In this document: in pieces, positions 16,911 through 26,308 of the stretch
Position numbering within the stretch: position 1 is the stretch's first letter
Layout of the letters: every line of letters begins with the position of its first letter
Assembly: GCF_009754905.2 (NCBI RefSeq)
Contig: NZ_CP066775.1
Coordinates: 2,666,001 to 2,730,000 of the forward strand
Direction of reading: 5' to 3'
Source: Mucilaginibacter ginkgonis
GTDB lineage: Bacteria > Bacteroidota > Bacteroidia > Sphingobacteriales > Sphingobacteriaceae
Length of the DNA: 64,000 nucleotides
Translations under genes and position numbers: made by a program
The notes under the pieces: generated by a model
What the model was told of the DNA's origin: nothing
Databases searched by the model: none
What the model saw: the letters and a program-made list of their open reading frames with translations, nothing else

Positions 16911-17753
16911 TTACTCCGCAGAAATTTCTGTTTTACCTATCACCATAAGATTGGTTAAGGTTGGTGCGGGCAGGCCGCCATGTGGTTCAAGGGTAACGGC
17001 AAAAGCGTCGGCTTTGTCGATAGATTTCATCTCTATCATATCTTTAGCGCTATCAGTTACATCAAAAACGCCAAGATCTACAGGTTTGCCGTTTACTAAA
17101 GCCCATAACTGGTAAGAATGATCTTTATCATTTGGCTTAAGGTTATTAGCGCGGCTCATATCGATCATCACTTCTTTCTTAGACGGGCTCCATGCTACAG
17201 CAAGTCCGGCGCCGGGACCTGCCGGGCCCGGACCTAATTTTATCAATTTAAAAGAAGGATCCCTTAACACATTAAGTTCCCTGTCCAGCAAATTAACTCG
17301 GCTGCTAAACTTTTGCGACTGCAACTGTACGGCCACTAACTGGCCTTGTGTATCTTGCAGCCTGTTGTAAACTGTATATAAAGCAGCAACGCTTAAAATT
17401 AATAACGCTAAACAAGCAGCAAACGCGTACTTAAAGAAGTTGCTTTGCTTTTGCTGCGTGAGTGTAACCACTTTCGCCTCAAGCTCAGACGCCGGTTTTG
17501 TTTTGAAGATGCGGTCGTCGCCAAGATTGGTCACCAGGCTGTTCATGATCCGGTCACGTAAGCTATCTTCGGGCTCAACCTCATTGTGTTTTGCGTAAAG
17601 TTCTATCGACTGCTCTATCTCGCCCAACTCAGCTTTCACAGCCGGGTTATTGGCAGCCATAGCCTCTACCTGTGCTTTTTCTTCCGCGGATAATACCCCC
17701 AGAACATAAAGCTCAAGTACGCCTGATTCGATATATGCTTTTACGTCTTCCAA
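16911..17753 (-). CDS. RskA-like anti-sigma factor
   Basis: 280 residues. The N-terminal cytoplasmic zinc-less anti-sigma region starts DVKAYIESGVLELYVLGVLS with an acidic helix after it, one membrane helix lies at about 107-127, and the C-terminal periplasmic RskA-type beta domain runs to the end (SYQLWALVNGKPVDLGVFDV, FAVTLEPHGG). Such proteins hold an ECF sigma factor at the membrane until a signal triggers release or proteolysis. It starts 1 bp after the sigma gene stop, the typical coupled pair. Confidence 0.92.
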   Translation of the reverse strand: MEDVKAYIESGVLELYVLGVLSAEEKAQVEAMAANNPAVKAELGEIEQSIELYAKHNEVEPEDSLRDRIMNSLVTNLGDDRIFKTKPASELEAKVVTLTQQKQSNFFKYAFAACLALLILSVAALYTVYNRLQDTQGQLVAVQLQSQKFSSRVNLLDRELNVLRDPSFKLIKLGPGPAGPGAGLAVAWSPSKKEVMIDMSRANNLKPNDKDHSYQLWALVNGKPVDLGVFDVTDSAKDMIEMKSIDKADAFAVTLEPHGGLPAPTLTNLMVIGKTEISAE

Positions 17754-17754
17754 T

Positions 17755-18345
17755 TCAATTAAAACTTTTTCGCAGCTGCTGAATAGCCATTCTCAGCCTT
17801 GTTTTAACGGTCCCCAGCGGCACGTTTAGTTCTTCTGCAACTTCAACATGCGTGTAACCTTTAAAATAAACCAGGTCAAGTATTGACTTTTGTTCAGGCT
17901 TTAGCTGCTGTACTAAATCCTTTAAGCCAAGCAATTCGGGTTTGTAAACCGTGTTCCTTTGCTCGTCTATAAAAGTTACGTTATTTTCGAGCTCCTGGTT
18001 TTTATTCTGATTCTTAAAGTCTTTAGATCTTATCTTATCGATAGCCAGATTGCGCGCTATATTCACCATCCAGGTAAATAAGCGGCCCTTCTCTGCACTA
18101 TAGCCCGAAAATGATTGCCAAATTTTGACAAACGTTTCCTGCAAAACATCTTCGGCAACAGCGGTATCAACCACTATGCGAACGATGACACCATAAAGAG
18201 AAGAGGAGTACATATCATACAGTGCTTCGGCACCAATCTTTTCTCTGTGGCGCAGTGCATTTATCAGTTCTTCCTCTGATAATGATATTTTACGTTTTGG
18301 GCTCAAATGAAGGAATGAAAGTAGTAATGAAAACTTACATTTCAA
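17755..18345 (-). CDS. ECF RNA polymerase sigma factor (SigK/RskA-coupled type)
   Basis: 196 residues with region 2 ([18 protein letters not shown], then [21 protein letters not shown]) and region 4 ([30 protein letters not shown]). It directs transcription of a stress or envelope regulon when freed from the anti-sigma factor downstream. The first ATG overlaps the end of lipA by 11 bp; a shorter start near residue 22 ([11 protein letters not shown]) cannot be ruled out because the first 20 residues look atypical for the family. Confidence 0.92.
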   Translation of the reverse strand: MKCKFSLLLSFLHLSPKRKISLSEEELINALRHREKIGAEALYDMYSSSLYGVIVRIVVDTAVAEDVLQETFVKIWQSFSGYSAEKGRLFTWMVNIARNLAIDKIRSKDFKNQNKNQELENNVTFIDEQRNTVYKPELLGLKDLVQQLKPEQKSILDLVYFKGYTHVEVAEELNVPLGTVKTRLRMAIQQLRKSFN

Positions 18346-19216
18346 ACAAATGTTTTTCGGCGTGGTAGGATGACCTGACTAATGGGCCGCTCTCAACATA
18401 TTTGAACCCTTTTTCTAAACCAACCTCTTTGTACATCTTAAATGTATCAGGGGTAATCCAGTCAAGCACCGGGTGGTGATTACGTGTAGGCTGTAAATAC
18501 TGGCCAAGTGTAAGGATATGTACGCCTGCTTGCAGCAGATCGTCCATGGCTTCAATAACCTCGTCTTCGGTTTCGCCAAGGCCAAGCATTATACCAGATT
18601 TAGTGCGTAAGCCGGCTTCTGATATTTTACTAAGGCACTCTAAACTACGATCATATTTGGCCTGTATGCGTACTTCGCGGGTTAGGCGGCGCACGGTTTC
18701 CAGGTTGTGCGATACAACTTCGGGAGCGACATCTGTTACACGTTTAAGGTTGTCCCAGTTCCCTTTAAAATCAGGCAGTAATGTCTCCAACGTAGTTCCC
18801 GGGCTTTCGCGGCGGATGGCGTTGATCGTTTCTGCCCATATGATAGAACCGCCATCTTTCAGGTCGTCACGGTCTACAGATGTAATTACACAATGCTTTA
18901 CCTGCATTAACTTAACCGAATTGGCTACGCGCGAAGGCTCGTCCATATCTACCGCAAGCGGCCGGCCGGTGGCTACAGCGCAAAACGAGCATGACCGGGT
19001 ACAAATATTACCCAGGATCATAAAGGTTGCCGTACCTGCGCCCCAGCATTCGCCCATGTTTGGGCAATTACCGCTCTCGCAAATGGTATGCAGTTTATGG
19101 GTGTCAACCAGTCCGCGTACATGGGCATATTCTTTACCTACAGGTAATTTTACCCTAAGCCAGTCTGGTTTGCGTGCAACCTGTGTAGCAGGTATAACCG
19201 GAAGATCGATCATCAA
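18335..19216 (-). CDS. lipA: Lipoyl synthase
   Basis: 293 residues. Both iron-sulfur motifs are present: the auxiliary cluster [12 protein letters not shown] and the radical-SAM cluster CTRSCSFC. The conserved C-terminal RSSYHAE supplies the serine ligand. LipA inserts two sulfurs into protein-bound octanoate to make lipoate for 2-oxoacid dehydrogenases and glycine cleavage. Its last codons overlap the sigma-factor gene. Confidence 0.96.
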   Translation of the reverse strand: MMIDLPVIPATQVARKPDWLRVKLPVGKEYAHVRGLVDTHKLHTICESGNCPNMGECWGAGTATFMILGNICTRSCSFCAVATGRPLAVDMDEPSRVANSVKLMQVKHCVITSVDRDDLKDGGSIIWAETINAIRRESPGTTLETLLPDFKGNWDNLKRVTDVAPEVVSHNLETVRRLTREVRIQAKYDRSLECLSKISEAGLRTKSGIMLGLGETEDEVIEAMDDLLQAGVHILTLGQYLQPTRNHHPVLDWITPDTFKMYKEVGLEKGFKYVESGPLVRSSYHAEKHLFEM

Positions 19217-19254
19217 ACAAAGATAATAATAAAACTACGGAAACCGGGCTGCGC

Positions 19255-19584
19255 TTACTGCACCATTAACAGCGTTTCATCAACAGAGATACCGCCATGC
19301 GATTGGTCAAGGATACACTCGCCCTCTTTGATCAGCAATAATTGAGGCGATTCGTGATGTACGTGAAAACGTTCTGCTATCTCTGCTGAAATATTGCGGA
19401 ACTTTAACAGGTCGAGAAAATACAAGGGGATTTCTTCATTGATGCGGTCCCAGTCCATTTCAAATTTGCGGCGGGCCATCATGCTGATAGAGCAGCGTGT
19501 GCTGTGCTTAAATATAATGCTGTAGCCGGGATGCTGTTGTATGTCAGCCAGTTGTTGCTCAGTCTCAAGCGCGATCCATTTCAT
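19255..19584 (-). CDS. ytxJ: YtxJ-like bacillithiol-system redox protein
   Basis: 109 residues from the ATG at 19584; a longer frame extends upstream but its extra 49 residues overlap the small lipoprotein gene in another frame and do not look native. Thioredoxin-fold pattern: IIFKHSTRCSIS with a single Cys31 in the usual active-site position, then PLYFLDLLKFRNISAEIAE and ESPQLLLIKEG. Family members are predicted to reverse protein S-bacillithiolation as bacilliredoxin-like proteins. It implies bacillithiol in this organism (known for many Bacteroidota). Confidence 0.85.
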   Translation of the reverse strand: MKWIALETEQQLADIQQHPGYSIIFKHSTRCSISMMARRKFEMDWDRINEEIPLYFLDLLKFRNISAEIAERFHVHHESPQLLLIKEGECILDQSHGGISVDETLLMVQ

Positions 19585-19666
19585 GCAGAAGGGTTTATTA
19601 ATTTTATACAAATTTAACCCAAAAATCGCGCCTAAAGCCGGCTGATTGTAAGTGCTGCGTAAAATG

Positions 19667-19777
19667 CTATCGCCTGCCGTGGTAGCTGCCGTAAGCAGGA
19701 CACAGCTTGTTTGAGCATGATTGTGCCACACACATTAACATTGCTGCAGCTACTGCTAAAACCATTACCTTTTTCAT
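19667..19777 (-). CDS. 36-residue lipoprotein-like small protein
   Basis: Read directly on the minus strand: MKKVMVLAVAAAMLMC then VAQSCSNKLCPAYGSYHGRR and stop. It has a lipoprotein signal with candidate lipidation at Cys21 (VAQSC), then only about 15 residues containing CPAY. Short Bacteroidota lipoproteins with a Cys-Pro-Ala-Tyr motif are familiar but have no known role. It lies between ribH and ytxJ, 17 bp after ribH. The organised signal sequence makes chance unlikely. Confidence 0.6.
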   Translation of the reverse strand: MKKVMVLAVAAAMLMCVAQSCSNKLCPAYGSYHGRR

Positions 19778-19794
19778 TGTATATAAAGCTTTTA

Positions 19795-20292
19795 TCAGAT
19801 CTTAATACTCTTAGCCAAATGCGCCATCTTAATAGCGGTTACGGCGCCCTCTACACCTTTGTTGCCATGTTTGCCGCCGGCACGGTCTATTGCCTGCTGC
19901 TGGTTATCGGTGGTAAGAACGCCAAATATCACCGGTTTATTATGCTTTAACGCCACGTTTGCCAAACCGTTTGCAACGGCGTTGCATATAAAATCAAAGT
20001 GCCGGGTCTCGCCTTGTATAACGCAACCCAGGCAGATCACTGCATCTAAATTAGCGATATTATTCAATAAAACATCGGCACCGGCAATAAGTTCGAAACT
20101 CCCCGGAACTGGATAAGAATGAATATGATCTTCGCTGGCGCCATGTTCTACCAGGCTATCGTAGGCTCCCTGGTAAAGGGCATTGGTAATTTCGGCGTTC
20201 CACTCGGCAGTAACAATGCCAAAGCGGTAGGGCGCTGCTGACGGTATTTCTGTATTAGAAAAGTCTGAAAGGTTTTTAAGCCTGCTTGCCAT
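19795..20292 (-). CDS. ribH: 6,7-dimethyl-8-ribityllumazine synthase
   Basis: 165 residues. Family motifs in order: FGIVTAEWNAEITNAL, YPVPGSFELIAGADVL, CLGCVIQGETRHFDFI (catalytic His), FGVLTTDNQQQAIDRAGG. It condenses ribityl-aminouracil with a butanone phosphate in riboflavin synthesis and forms cytosolic capsid-like oligomers. Its first base overlaps the last base of the TPR-protein gene, so the two are coupled. Confidence 0.96.
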   Translation of the reverse strand: MASRLKNLSDFSNTEIPSAAPYRFGIVTAEWNAEITNALYQGAYDSLVEHGASEDHIHSYPVPGSFELIAGADVLLNNIANLDAVICLGCVIQGETRHFDFICNAVANGLANVALKHNKPVIFGVLTTDNQQQAIDRAGGKHGNKGVEGAVTAIKMAHLAKSIKI

Positions 20293-20972
20293 TACATTTT
20301 AGCCTGTACGCGGGCAATGTACTCATCAATAGTAGATGCCTCGGTACTTTCAGGATAATCAGACTTAATCCTTTTGTAAGCATCCAGCGCGTCGCTGTTA
20401 TTTTTCTGCGCTTCGTAAACCAAACCTAATTTTTTTAAGTAGAAGGGGCTTAAGAATTTGTTGTTCGCTTTATCAGCCGCCTTTTTAAAGTTGGTTACTG
20501 CCTTATCATAGTCTTTCAACTCAACATAAGCATCACCAATACCACCCAAAGCCTCGCTGGCCACCATTTGATCGTCGGCGCGGTAACCATTAAGATTATC
20601 TATCGCTTTTTTGTACTCACCTTTGTTAAGGTAAGCCATACCTAAATAGTAGTAGGCCAGATTTGCAGCTTTGGTGTTGCTGTAATCGGCTAATATCTTT
20701 TCAAAACCGGGGTAGCTGCCATCACCTTTAATGGCTTTGTCCCAATCTTTTTTGTCCCACGCGTCCTGAGCAACGTGCATCTGGTCTGCAGCTTTAGCTT
20801 CCCTTGGTGCCAGGTATAATTTCTGGTAAGCAAAGTATATGGCTACAAGCACAATTACAGCACCTATAATAAACATAAGGCTCTTCTGGTTCTCTTGCAC
20901 AAAGCTGCCACTGTTTGGCTTCACTTCTTTCACCGGCTCTGCTGCCTTAGTATTTGTCTCAGTAGTTGACAT
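20292..20972 (-). CDS. Membrane-anchored TPR protein (YfgM-like)
   Basis: 226 residues with a polar N-terminus, one membrane helix at about 30-52 (SLMFIIGAVIVLVAIYFAY), and TPR-like helix pairs to the end (LAYYYLGMAYLNKGEYKKAI, ALGGIGDAYVELKDYDKAV). The layout matches the YfgM/anchored TPR family, proposed to work with SecYEG and periplasmic chaperones. It is the first gene before ribH, though the two have no obvious joint function. Confidence 0.85.
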   Translation of the reverse strand: MSTTETNTKAAEPVKEVKPNSGSFVQENQKSLMFIIGAVIVLVAIYFAYQKLYLAPREAKAADQMHVAQDAWDKKDWDKAIKGDGSYPGFEKILADYSNTKAANLAYYYLGMAYLNKGEYKKAIDNLNGYRADDQMVASEALGGIGDAYVELKDYDKAVTNFKKAADKANNKFLSPFYLKKLGLVYEAQKNNSDALDAYKRIKSDYPESTEASTIDEYIARVQAKM

Positions 20973-21111
20973 TTTAAACTTTTAAATTCAGGAGTGCAAA
21001 AATACGGTTTTAAAAATTCTACACAATAGCTTTTAAGTTAAATACTTAAGCCAACATAAATTAATAACCTTACCAAAAGCATTGCCTAACTGTTACCTTT
21101 GAAATCGCGAT

Positions 21112-22212
21112 ATGTACCTGCAGCAACTGTCAGTAATTAACTTTAAAAACTATACCGAAGCCAGGTTAGACCTTAGCGCCGGGGTGAACGCTTTTACTGG
21201 TAATAATGGTGCTGGCAAAACCAATTTGCTGGATGCTATACATTACCTGTGCCTGTGCAAGAGTTACTTTAACCCGGTTGACAGCCAGCAAATAAAACAG
21301 GGCACCGACTTCTTCATGGTAAACGGAACCTTTGAGAAGAATGGTAAAGCAGATATTGTGGCCTGCGCGGTAAAGAAAAATCAGAAAAAGCAATTTAAGC
21401 GCAACAAAAAGGATTACCAGCGATTGGCAGATCATATAGGCTTGTTTCCGGTGGTGATGGTTTCGCCGTACGACGTAAGTATCATTATTGAGGGAAGTGA
21501 AGAGCGCCGCCGTTTTATCGACAACGTGATATCGCAAACCGATAACAAATACCTCGACGAACTGATAGCCTACAATAAGGTACTGATAAACCGAAACGCG
21601 GTATTAAAGCAGATGGCCATATACCGCAGCTTCGACGCCGGGCTCCTCGAGGTTTTTGACGATCAGTTGGTTGTCTTGGGCGCCGGCATTTTCCAGAAGC
21701 GTAAAGCTTTTATGGATGTGTTTACCCCGATATTTAACGAGCATTATAAATTTATTAGTGATGGCGCCGAAGAGGTTGAACTGGTGTATGAGTCACAGTT
21801 GCTAACCGCGAACCTAGCTGATCTGTTAAGATCAACAGCCGATAAAGACCGTGTTATGCAGCGCACAACCGCCGGCATACACCGAGACGATCTTCTTTTT
21901 AGCGTACATGGTATGCCGATGAAAAAGTTTGGCTCCCAAGGTCAGCAAAAGTCATTTTTGATAGCACTAAAATTGGCGCAGTATACCTTTCTTAATCAGA
22001 AAAAAGGGTTTAAGCCTTTGCTATTGCTGGACGATATCTTTGATAAACTTGACGAGCTGCGCGTTACAAAACTGATGCAAATGGTGTCTGACCATAATTT
22101 TGGCCAGGTATTTATTACCGATACCAGCCAGCAGCGCGTTACGGATATTATGGACAGCATAAAGGTAGATTATACCTTATTTAAAGTTGCGGGAGGCGAA
22201 GTAGATGCGTAA
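21112..22212 (+). CDS. recF: DNA replication and repair protein RecF
   Basis: 366 residues of the SMC-like ATPase: Walker A GNNGAGKTN, family phrase GLFPVVMVSPYDVSIIIEGS, EERRRFIDNVISQ, signature FGSQGQQKSFLIALKL and Walker B LLLDDIFDKLDELR. RecF helps load RecA at single-strand gaps. A TACCTTTG box at 21094-21101 is a candidate -7 promoter element. It overlaps the next gene by 8 bp. Confidence 0.96.
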   Translation: MYLQQLSVINFKNYTEARLDLSAGVNAFTGNNGAGKTNLLDAIHYLCLCKSYFNPVDSQQIKQGTDFFMVNGTFEKNGKADIVACAVKKNQKKQFKRNKKDYQRLADHIGLFPVVMVSPYDVSIIIEGSEERRRFIDNVISQTDNKYLDELIAYNKVLINRNAVLKQMAIYRSFDAGLLEVFDDQLVVLGAGIFQKRKAFMDVFTPIFNEHYKFISDGAEEVELVYESQLLTANLADLLRSTADKDRVMQRTTAGIHRDDLLFSVHGMPMKKFGSQGQQKSFLIALKLAQYTFLNQKKGFKPLLLLDDIFDKLDELRVTKLMQMVSDHNFGQVFITDTSQQRVTDIMDSIKVDYTLFKVAGGEVDA

Positions 22213-22495
22213 GGCTAACGACAAAACGTTAAAAGACGCTATTGCACAAATGCTGCAGGTGTATAAAATAAAACGCCGCTTCGATGAAACGGCTATAGCC
22301 GCGCACTGGCCCGACCTGGTAGGTAAGTCTGTGGCTAACCGCACCAAAGAACTCTTTATTCGCGACCGCAAACTATTTCTTAAAATAGAATCGTCGGTCA
22401 TCAAAAACGAGCTAATGCTTATTCGCAGCCAGATCATCCAAAAGATCAACGAAGAAGCCGGCGACGTTATCGTTCAAGAGATTATTTTTTTGTAA
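22205..22495 (+). CDS. DUF721 / DciA-like protein
   Basis: 96 residues: LKDAIAQMLQVYKIKRRFDE, then IAAHWPDLVGKSVANRT and LFLKIESSVIKNELMLIRSQI. This is the DUF721 fold found in DciA, a replicative-helicase loader of many bacteria. Pairing with recF, overlapping it by 8 bp, is common in Bacteroidota and fits a role in replication. Confidence 0.85.
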   Translation: MRKANDKTLKDAIAQMLQVYKIKRRFDETAIAAHWPDLVGKSVANRTKELFIRDRKLFLKIESSVIKNELMLIRSQIIQKINEEAGDVIVQEIIFL

Positions 22496-22496
22496 G

Positions 22497-22651
22497 CCCC
22501 TCTCCCTCGCAGAGGGGTTGGGGAGAGGTCACTTTTAAATTTTTAAATAGGATTAATGTGAGGTTTCGACTAACGAAAAAGCCCCCACCAATTAAGGCAG
22601 AGGCATCGTATTTTCAAAGTCCTCCCTACCGGGGGAGGATTTAGGTGGGGC
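22497..22651. repeat. Two GC-rich intergenic hairpin repeats
   Basis: First CCCCTCTCC facing GGGGAGAGG (22497-22529). Second, a nested stem: CCCCACC (22583 on) with GGTGGGG (22644 on), enclosing CCTCCC/GGGGAGG (22621-22638). They fill the gap between the convergent DUF721 and ndk genes and may also end transcription. Similar CCCCTC-type repeats recur at 39929, 41643 and 46866. Confidence 0.65.
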
Positions 22652-22655
22652 TAAC

Positions 22656-23075
22656 TTAAACCCTTTCGAAAGCAGAGAAGAAGAAATTACCCTCAATCTG
22701 CGCGTTCTCGTCAGAGTCTGAACCGTGCACCGCGTTTGCTTCAATAGAATCTGCAAACAACTGGCGGATGGTACCGGCGTCAGCTTTCTTAGGGTCTGTA
22801 GCACCGATCACTTTACGGAAATCTTCGACCGCGTTATCTTTTTCTAAGATTGCAGCTACAATTGGGCCGCTGCTCATAAAACCTACAAGGTCTTTATAAA
22901 ATGGGCGCTCTTTGTGCACCGCGTAAAATTCGCCGGCAGTCTTTTCAGTCAGGGCAGTAAGTTTCATGGCTTTGATAGTAAAGCCTGCTTTAACAATATG
23001 ATCCAGTATTGCACCGATGTGTCCGTTGGCAACGGCATCAGGCTTAATCATGGTAAATGTTCTGTTTGTAGTCAT
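22656..23075 (-). CDS. ndk: Nucleoside diphosphate kinase
   Basis: 139 residues from the ATG at 23075 ([18 protein letters not shown]); an upstream in-frame start adds 22 residues that do not fit the family. The catalytic His is in [12 protein letters not shown]. It transfers phosphate from ATP to other nucleoside diphosphates through phosphohistidine. The C-terminal FFFSAFERV is standard. Confidence 0.97.
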   Translation of the reverse strand: MTTNRTFTMIKPDAVANGHIGAILDHIVKAGFTIKAMKLTALTEKTAGEFYAVHKERPFYKDLVGFMSSGPIVAAILEKDNAVEDFRKVIGATDPKKADAGTIRQLFADSIEANAVHGSDSDENAQIEGNFFFSAFERV

Positions 23076-23201
23076 TGTTATGATACCTTTAAAATTGCTG
23101 CAAAGGTAGCGTTTAATGCTGATAATTAATACGGTTAACAAAATTTAACAAACACCTTTGTCATATAAATAATTACCTTTGCATTCTTTTTTTATACACT
23201 A

Positions 23202-24212
23202 ATGTTAGATATCGCGCAGCTTTCAGCTTTATTGTCGCAGCCTAAGAAGATCGTCATTACCACCCATCACAAACCCGATGGTGACGCTTTGGGTTCGTCG
23301 CTGGGCTTGTACAATTATCTGGTACAGCGCGGGCATCATGCAAAGGTGATCACCCCTACAGATTATCCTGCCTTTTTAGAGTGGATGCCAGGTAACGAGG
23401 AGGTGATCATTTATACACAGCACGTAGAACAAAGCAATCAGTTAATTGCAGATGCCGAAATCATCTTTTGCCTTGATTTTAACGCGTTAAGCCGCATCAA
23501 TGAGATGGGCGAAGAAGTGGGCAAAGCCAGCGCTGTTAGAGTAATGATAGACCATCACCTGGAACCTCAGGATTTTGATGATTATCGTTACTGGAACATT
23601 AACGCCTGCGCAACCGCCCAGCTGGTTTATGACTTTATAGCTAAAGAGCTTAATGATAAAGACCTGGTAAACAAGGATGTCGCTACTTGCTTGTACACCG
23701 GTATTATGACAGATTCGGGGTCTTTTCGTTTGCCAAATACCACCTCTGCCGTTCATCGCACCATTGCCGACCTGATAGACGCGGGCGCGGTTAACTGGCG
23801 CATCCATGAACTGGTTTACAATAGCGCTACCGAAAACCGTTTGCGCTTTTTGGGTTACTGCCTCAGCCAGAAATTGGAAGTGCTTTACGAATACAATACA
23901 GCCATCATAGCGGTCACTAACGCAGAGTTGAATCAGTACGATAGTGCCACCGGTGATACCGAAGGCATTGTAAACTATGCGCTTTCTATAAGCGGGATAA
24001 AACTTGCCGCCTTTATTGTAGAACGGAAAGATAAAGTAAAACTATCTTTACGCTCAAAAGGCGAATTCCCTGCTAACGAGATATGCAAAAAATATTTTAA
24101 CGGTGGCGGCCATCGCAACGCGGCCGGCGGCCAGAGCGATGATACGCTCGACGCTGTTGTGACCCAGTTTAAACAACTACTACCCGATTATAAATCACTT
24201 TTAACACTTTAA
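23202..24212 (+). CDS. nrnA: DHH-family nanoRNase / pAp phosphatase
   Basis: 336 residues: HHKPDGDALGSSLG and FCLDFNA with MIDHHLEP in the DHH domain, GIMTDSGSFRLPNTT, and the DHHA1 substrate motif GGGHRNAAGG near the C-terminus. It degrades very short RNAs and dephosphorylates 3'-phosphoadenosine 5'-phosphate using Mn2+. It is divergent from ndk; a TACCTTTG box at 23174-23181 is a good -7 element. Confidence 0.93.
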   Translation: MLDIAQLSALLSQPKKIVITTHHKPDGDALGSSLGLYNYLVQRGHHAKVITPTDYPAFLEWMPGNEEVIIYTQHVEQSNQLIADAEIIFCLDFNALSRINEMGEEVGKASAVRVMIDHHLEPQDFDDYRYWNINACATAQLVYDFIAKELNDKDLVNKDVATCLYTGIMTDSGSFRLPNTTSAVHRTIADLIDAGAVNWRIHELVYNSATENRLRFLGYCLSQKLEVLYEYNTAIIAVTNAELNQYDSATGDTEGIVNYALSISGIKLAAFIVERKDKVKLSLRSKGEFPANEICKKYFNGGGHRNAAGGQSDDTLDAVVTQFKQLLPDYKSLLTL

Positions 24213-24234
24213 TACAATAAACTTAAAAATAGAA

Positions 24235-25206
24235 ATGAAAAAAAACTTTATGTTTTTGGCCCTTGCACTTGCCGGGTTGGCAAGCTGTAATGGTGGCTTT
24301 AAAAAAGGCGATTCAGGCCTTTTATATGATATCGTCGACGACAAATCGGGACCGCTTATTAAACCAAAGGATTTTGTAAGCCTTAACCTGATCGCCAAAA
24401 CAGATGCCGACTCTGTGATGTACAGCACTTATGATGTCGGCCGCCCCGCAGTAATGAGCATGCCGGAAAAGATCGCTAACAAAGGCGACCTGTACAGCGC
24501 ATTAGTGATGATGAGCGAAGGTGATAGCGCGGTGGTTAAAGTTAACGCCGACTCTTTATTTAAGAAAAATGCGCGCCCACCGGGCTTTAAAGGCAAGTAC
24601 ATTGTCTATGATATCAAAGTAAATAAGGTGATCTCTAAAGGCACTATGTCTGACCAGATCTTCTCTGCCAAAATTGAAGACTATTTTAAAGTAGAAAGCA
24701 CTAAAGCTAAAGCTGCCGAGCCGGGTAAGATCGCTAAATACATTAAAGACCATAACATTAACGCTACCAAAACAGATTCGGGTCTGTATTACCAGATCAC
24801 CAAACCGGGCTCAGGACCGCTTCCGGCTAAAGGCGATACTGTATTGGTTAACTACACCGGCCGTTTCTTAAACGGTAAAGTGTTTGATACCAGCATTAAA
24901 GAAGTAGCTCAAAAAGAAAAGGTATTTAACCCAATGGCGCCATACAAACCTGCTCCTATTCCGGTAGGTACAGGCCGTGTTATACCGGGTTGGGACCAGG
25001 GCTTATTGTTGCTTAACAAAGGTGCGAAAGCAACTTTTGTGATCCCTTCGAATTTAGCTTATGGCGAGCGTGGTATGCAGGTGATCCCACCGTTCTCACC
25101 TTTGGCATTTGAGGTTGAGGTAATGGACATCATCAAACCAAACCCTAACGCGCCTAAACCTGTAGTTCCTGCTATGCCGGGTGCTGCCCCTCAAATCCAG
25201 AAGTAA
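24235..25206 (+). CDS. FKBP-type peptidyl-prolyl isomerase, lipoprotein
   Basis: 323 residues with a lipobox (LAGLASC). Residues about 25-135 form a degenerate FKBP-like domain; a canonical FKBP domain follows in the C-terminal half (GDTVLVNYTGRFLNGKVFDTS, GRVIPGWDQGLLLLNKGAKA, SNLAYGERG). It assists folding of envelope proteins. The tail is Pro-rich. It lies 22 bp after nrnA. The next gene is a diverged paralogue. Confidence 0.92.
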   Translation: MKKNFMFLALALAGLASCNGGFKKGDSGLLYDIVDDKSGPLIKPKDFVSLNLIAKTDADSVMYSTYDVGRPAVMSMPEKIANKGDLYSALVMMSEGDSAVVKVNADSLFKKNARPPGFKGKYIVYDIKVNKVISKGTMSDQIFSAKIEDYFKVESTKAKAAEPGKIAKYIKDHNINATKTDSGLYYQITKPGSGPLPAKGDTVLVNYTGRFLNGKVFDTSIKEVAQKEKVFNPMAPYKPAPIPVGTGRVIPGWDQGLLLLNKGAKATFVIPSNLAYGERGMQVIPPFSPLAFEVEVMDIIKPNPNAPKPVVPAMPGAAPQIQK

Positions 25207-25226
25207 AATTAATAATGCATAATATA

Positions 25227-25255
25227 CGCCTGCACACTGTGCGGGCGTTTTTTTT
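25227..25255 (+). terminator. Terminator between the FKBP genes
   Basis: CGCCTGCAC/GTGCGGGCG stem with loop ACT followed by eight T. It lies only 3 bp before the next start codon, so the downstream gene needs its own start of transcription in the upstream gene or read-through. Confidence 0.8.
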
Positions 25256-25258
25256 GAG

Positions 25259-26257
25259 ATGATGAAAAAGTTATTTTCAGGATTCGTTGCTTTAATAGCA
25301 TTTATTTATTCCGCTAAAGCACAGGTGGTAATCACACAAACGCCAAAAGGCGCGCAATACCAGGTATTTACCCACAATACCGGCCCTAAAATAAAGCTGG
25401 AAGATATTGTCACCTTCCACGTAGTACAGAAAACAGACCGCGACTCGGTAGTCTTCAGCAGTTATACTATAGGCCATCCGGTACAGATCCAGGTAAAACC
25501 ATCGCAAAACGTAGCCGACCTGATGGAAGTGTTCCCGCTATTGGCAAATAAAGACAGCGCTTTGATCAAGGTGCCTGTCGATTCTGTTTTTAAAGGGCAT
25601 GAAAAAGAACGCCCACCGTTTTTGTCGGCCAAGAGCTATATCTCTTACATTGTTAAGATAGAGAAAGTGCAAACCCTTGCCGAGGCCTTGGCCGAGCGCA
25701 ACGCCGAACTGCAGAAAATTCAAAAGGCTGAACTGACTAAAGCCGATGAGTACATTGCAGCTAATAAGATTCCTGCTACCAGTTTACCGTCCGGGTTAAA
25801 ATATGTGATCACTCAACAGGGCACGGGGCGCAAAGCACTTACCGGCGATACCGTTTTGGTTAATTATACAGGCCGCACCTTGGCGGGCAAAGTGTTTGAT
25901 ACCAGCCTGCAATCTGTAGCGCAGGCAGCCGGCTTGCAGCAACCTGGTCGCAATTATCAGCCTATACAGGTGATACTTGGGCAAAACACAGTTATAGCAG
26001 GCTGGGAAGCCGGCCTGCGTTTGCTTAACCAGGGCGCGCAAGCCACGCTCATCATACCGTCAAGCTTAGCCTATGGCGAACGCGGCGCCGGGCAAGACAT
26101 AGGCCCGTTCAGCACATTGCTGTTTGATGTCGAGTTGGTGAAACTAAATCCGGGTCCCCGCCCGGCGACAACAGCACCGGCTGCTAAGCCAATTACCGGC
26201 GCGAAAACTACTGTCAAGAAAGGGACGACGGTAAAGAAGAAAGTCACGCATAAATAA
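25259..26257 (+). CDS. Second FKBP-type peptidyl-prolyl isomerase
   Basis: 332 residues with a cleavable signal peptide (FVALIAFIYSAKAQ) rather than a lipobox. As in its neighbour, an N-terminal FKBP-like half lacking most active-site residues is followed by a canonical domain (GDTVLVNYTGRTLAGKVFDTS, VIAGWEAGLRLLNQGAQA, SLAYGERGAG). The basic Lys/Thr tail differs. Likely a tandem duplicate specialised for the periplasm. Confidence 0.9.
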   Translation: MMKKLFSGFVALIAFIYSAKAQVVITQTPKGAQYQVFTHNTGPKIKLEDIVTFHVVQKTDRDSVVFSSYTIGHPVQIQVKPSQNVADLMEVFPLLANKDSALIKVPVDSVFKGHEKERPPFLSAKSYISYIVKIEKVQTLAEALAERNAELQKIQKAELTKADEYIAANKIPATSLPSGLKYVITQQGTGRKALTGDTVLVNYTGRTLAGKVFDTSLQSVAQAAGLQQPGRNYQPIQVILGQNTVIAGWEAGLRLLNQGAQATLIIPSSLAYGERGAGQDIGPFSTLLFDVELVKLNPGPRPATTAPAAKPITGAKTTVKKGTTVKKKVTHK

Positions 26258-26270
26258 TGTTTATAAAAAA

Positions 26271-26297
26271 GGCTGCCGCGGAAACCGGCAGCCTTTT
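26271..26297. terminator. Terminator hairpin after second FKBP gene
   Basis: GGCTGCCG/CGGCAGCC stem flanked by A-run and T-run, so it could work in both directions. It lies 12 bp before the tatD start. Confidence 0.8.
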
Positions 26298-26308
26298 ACA
26301 TTTGCAGC

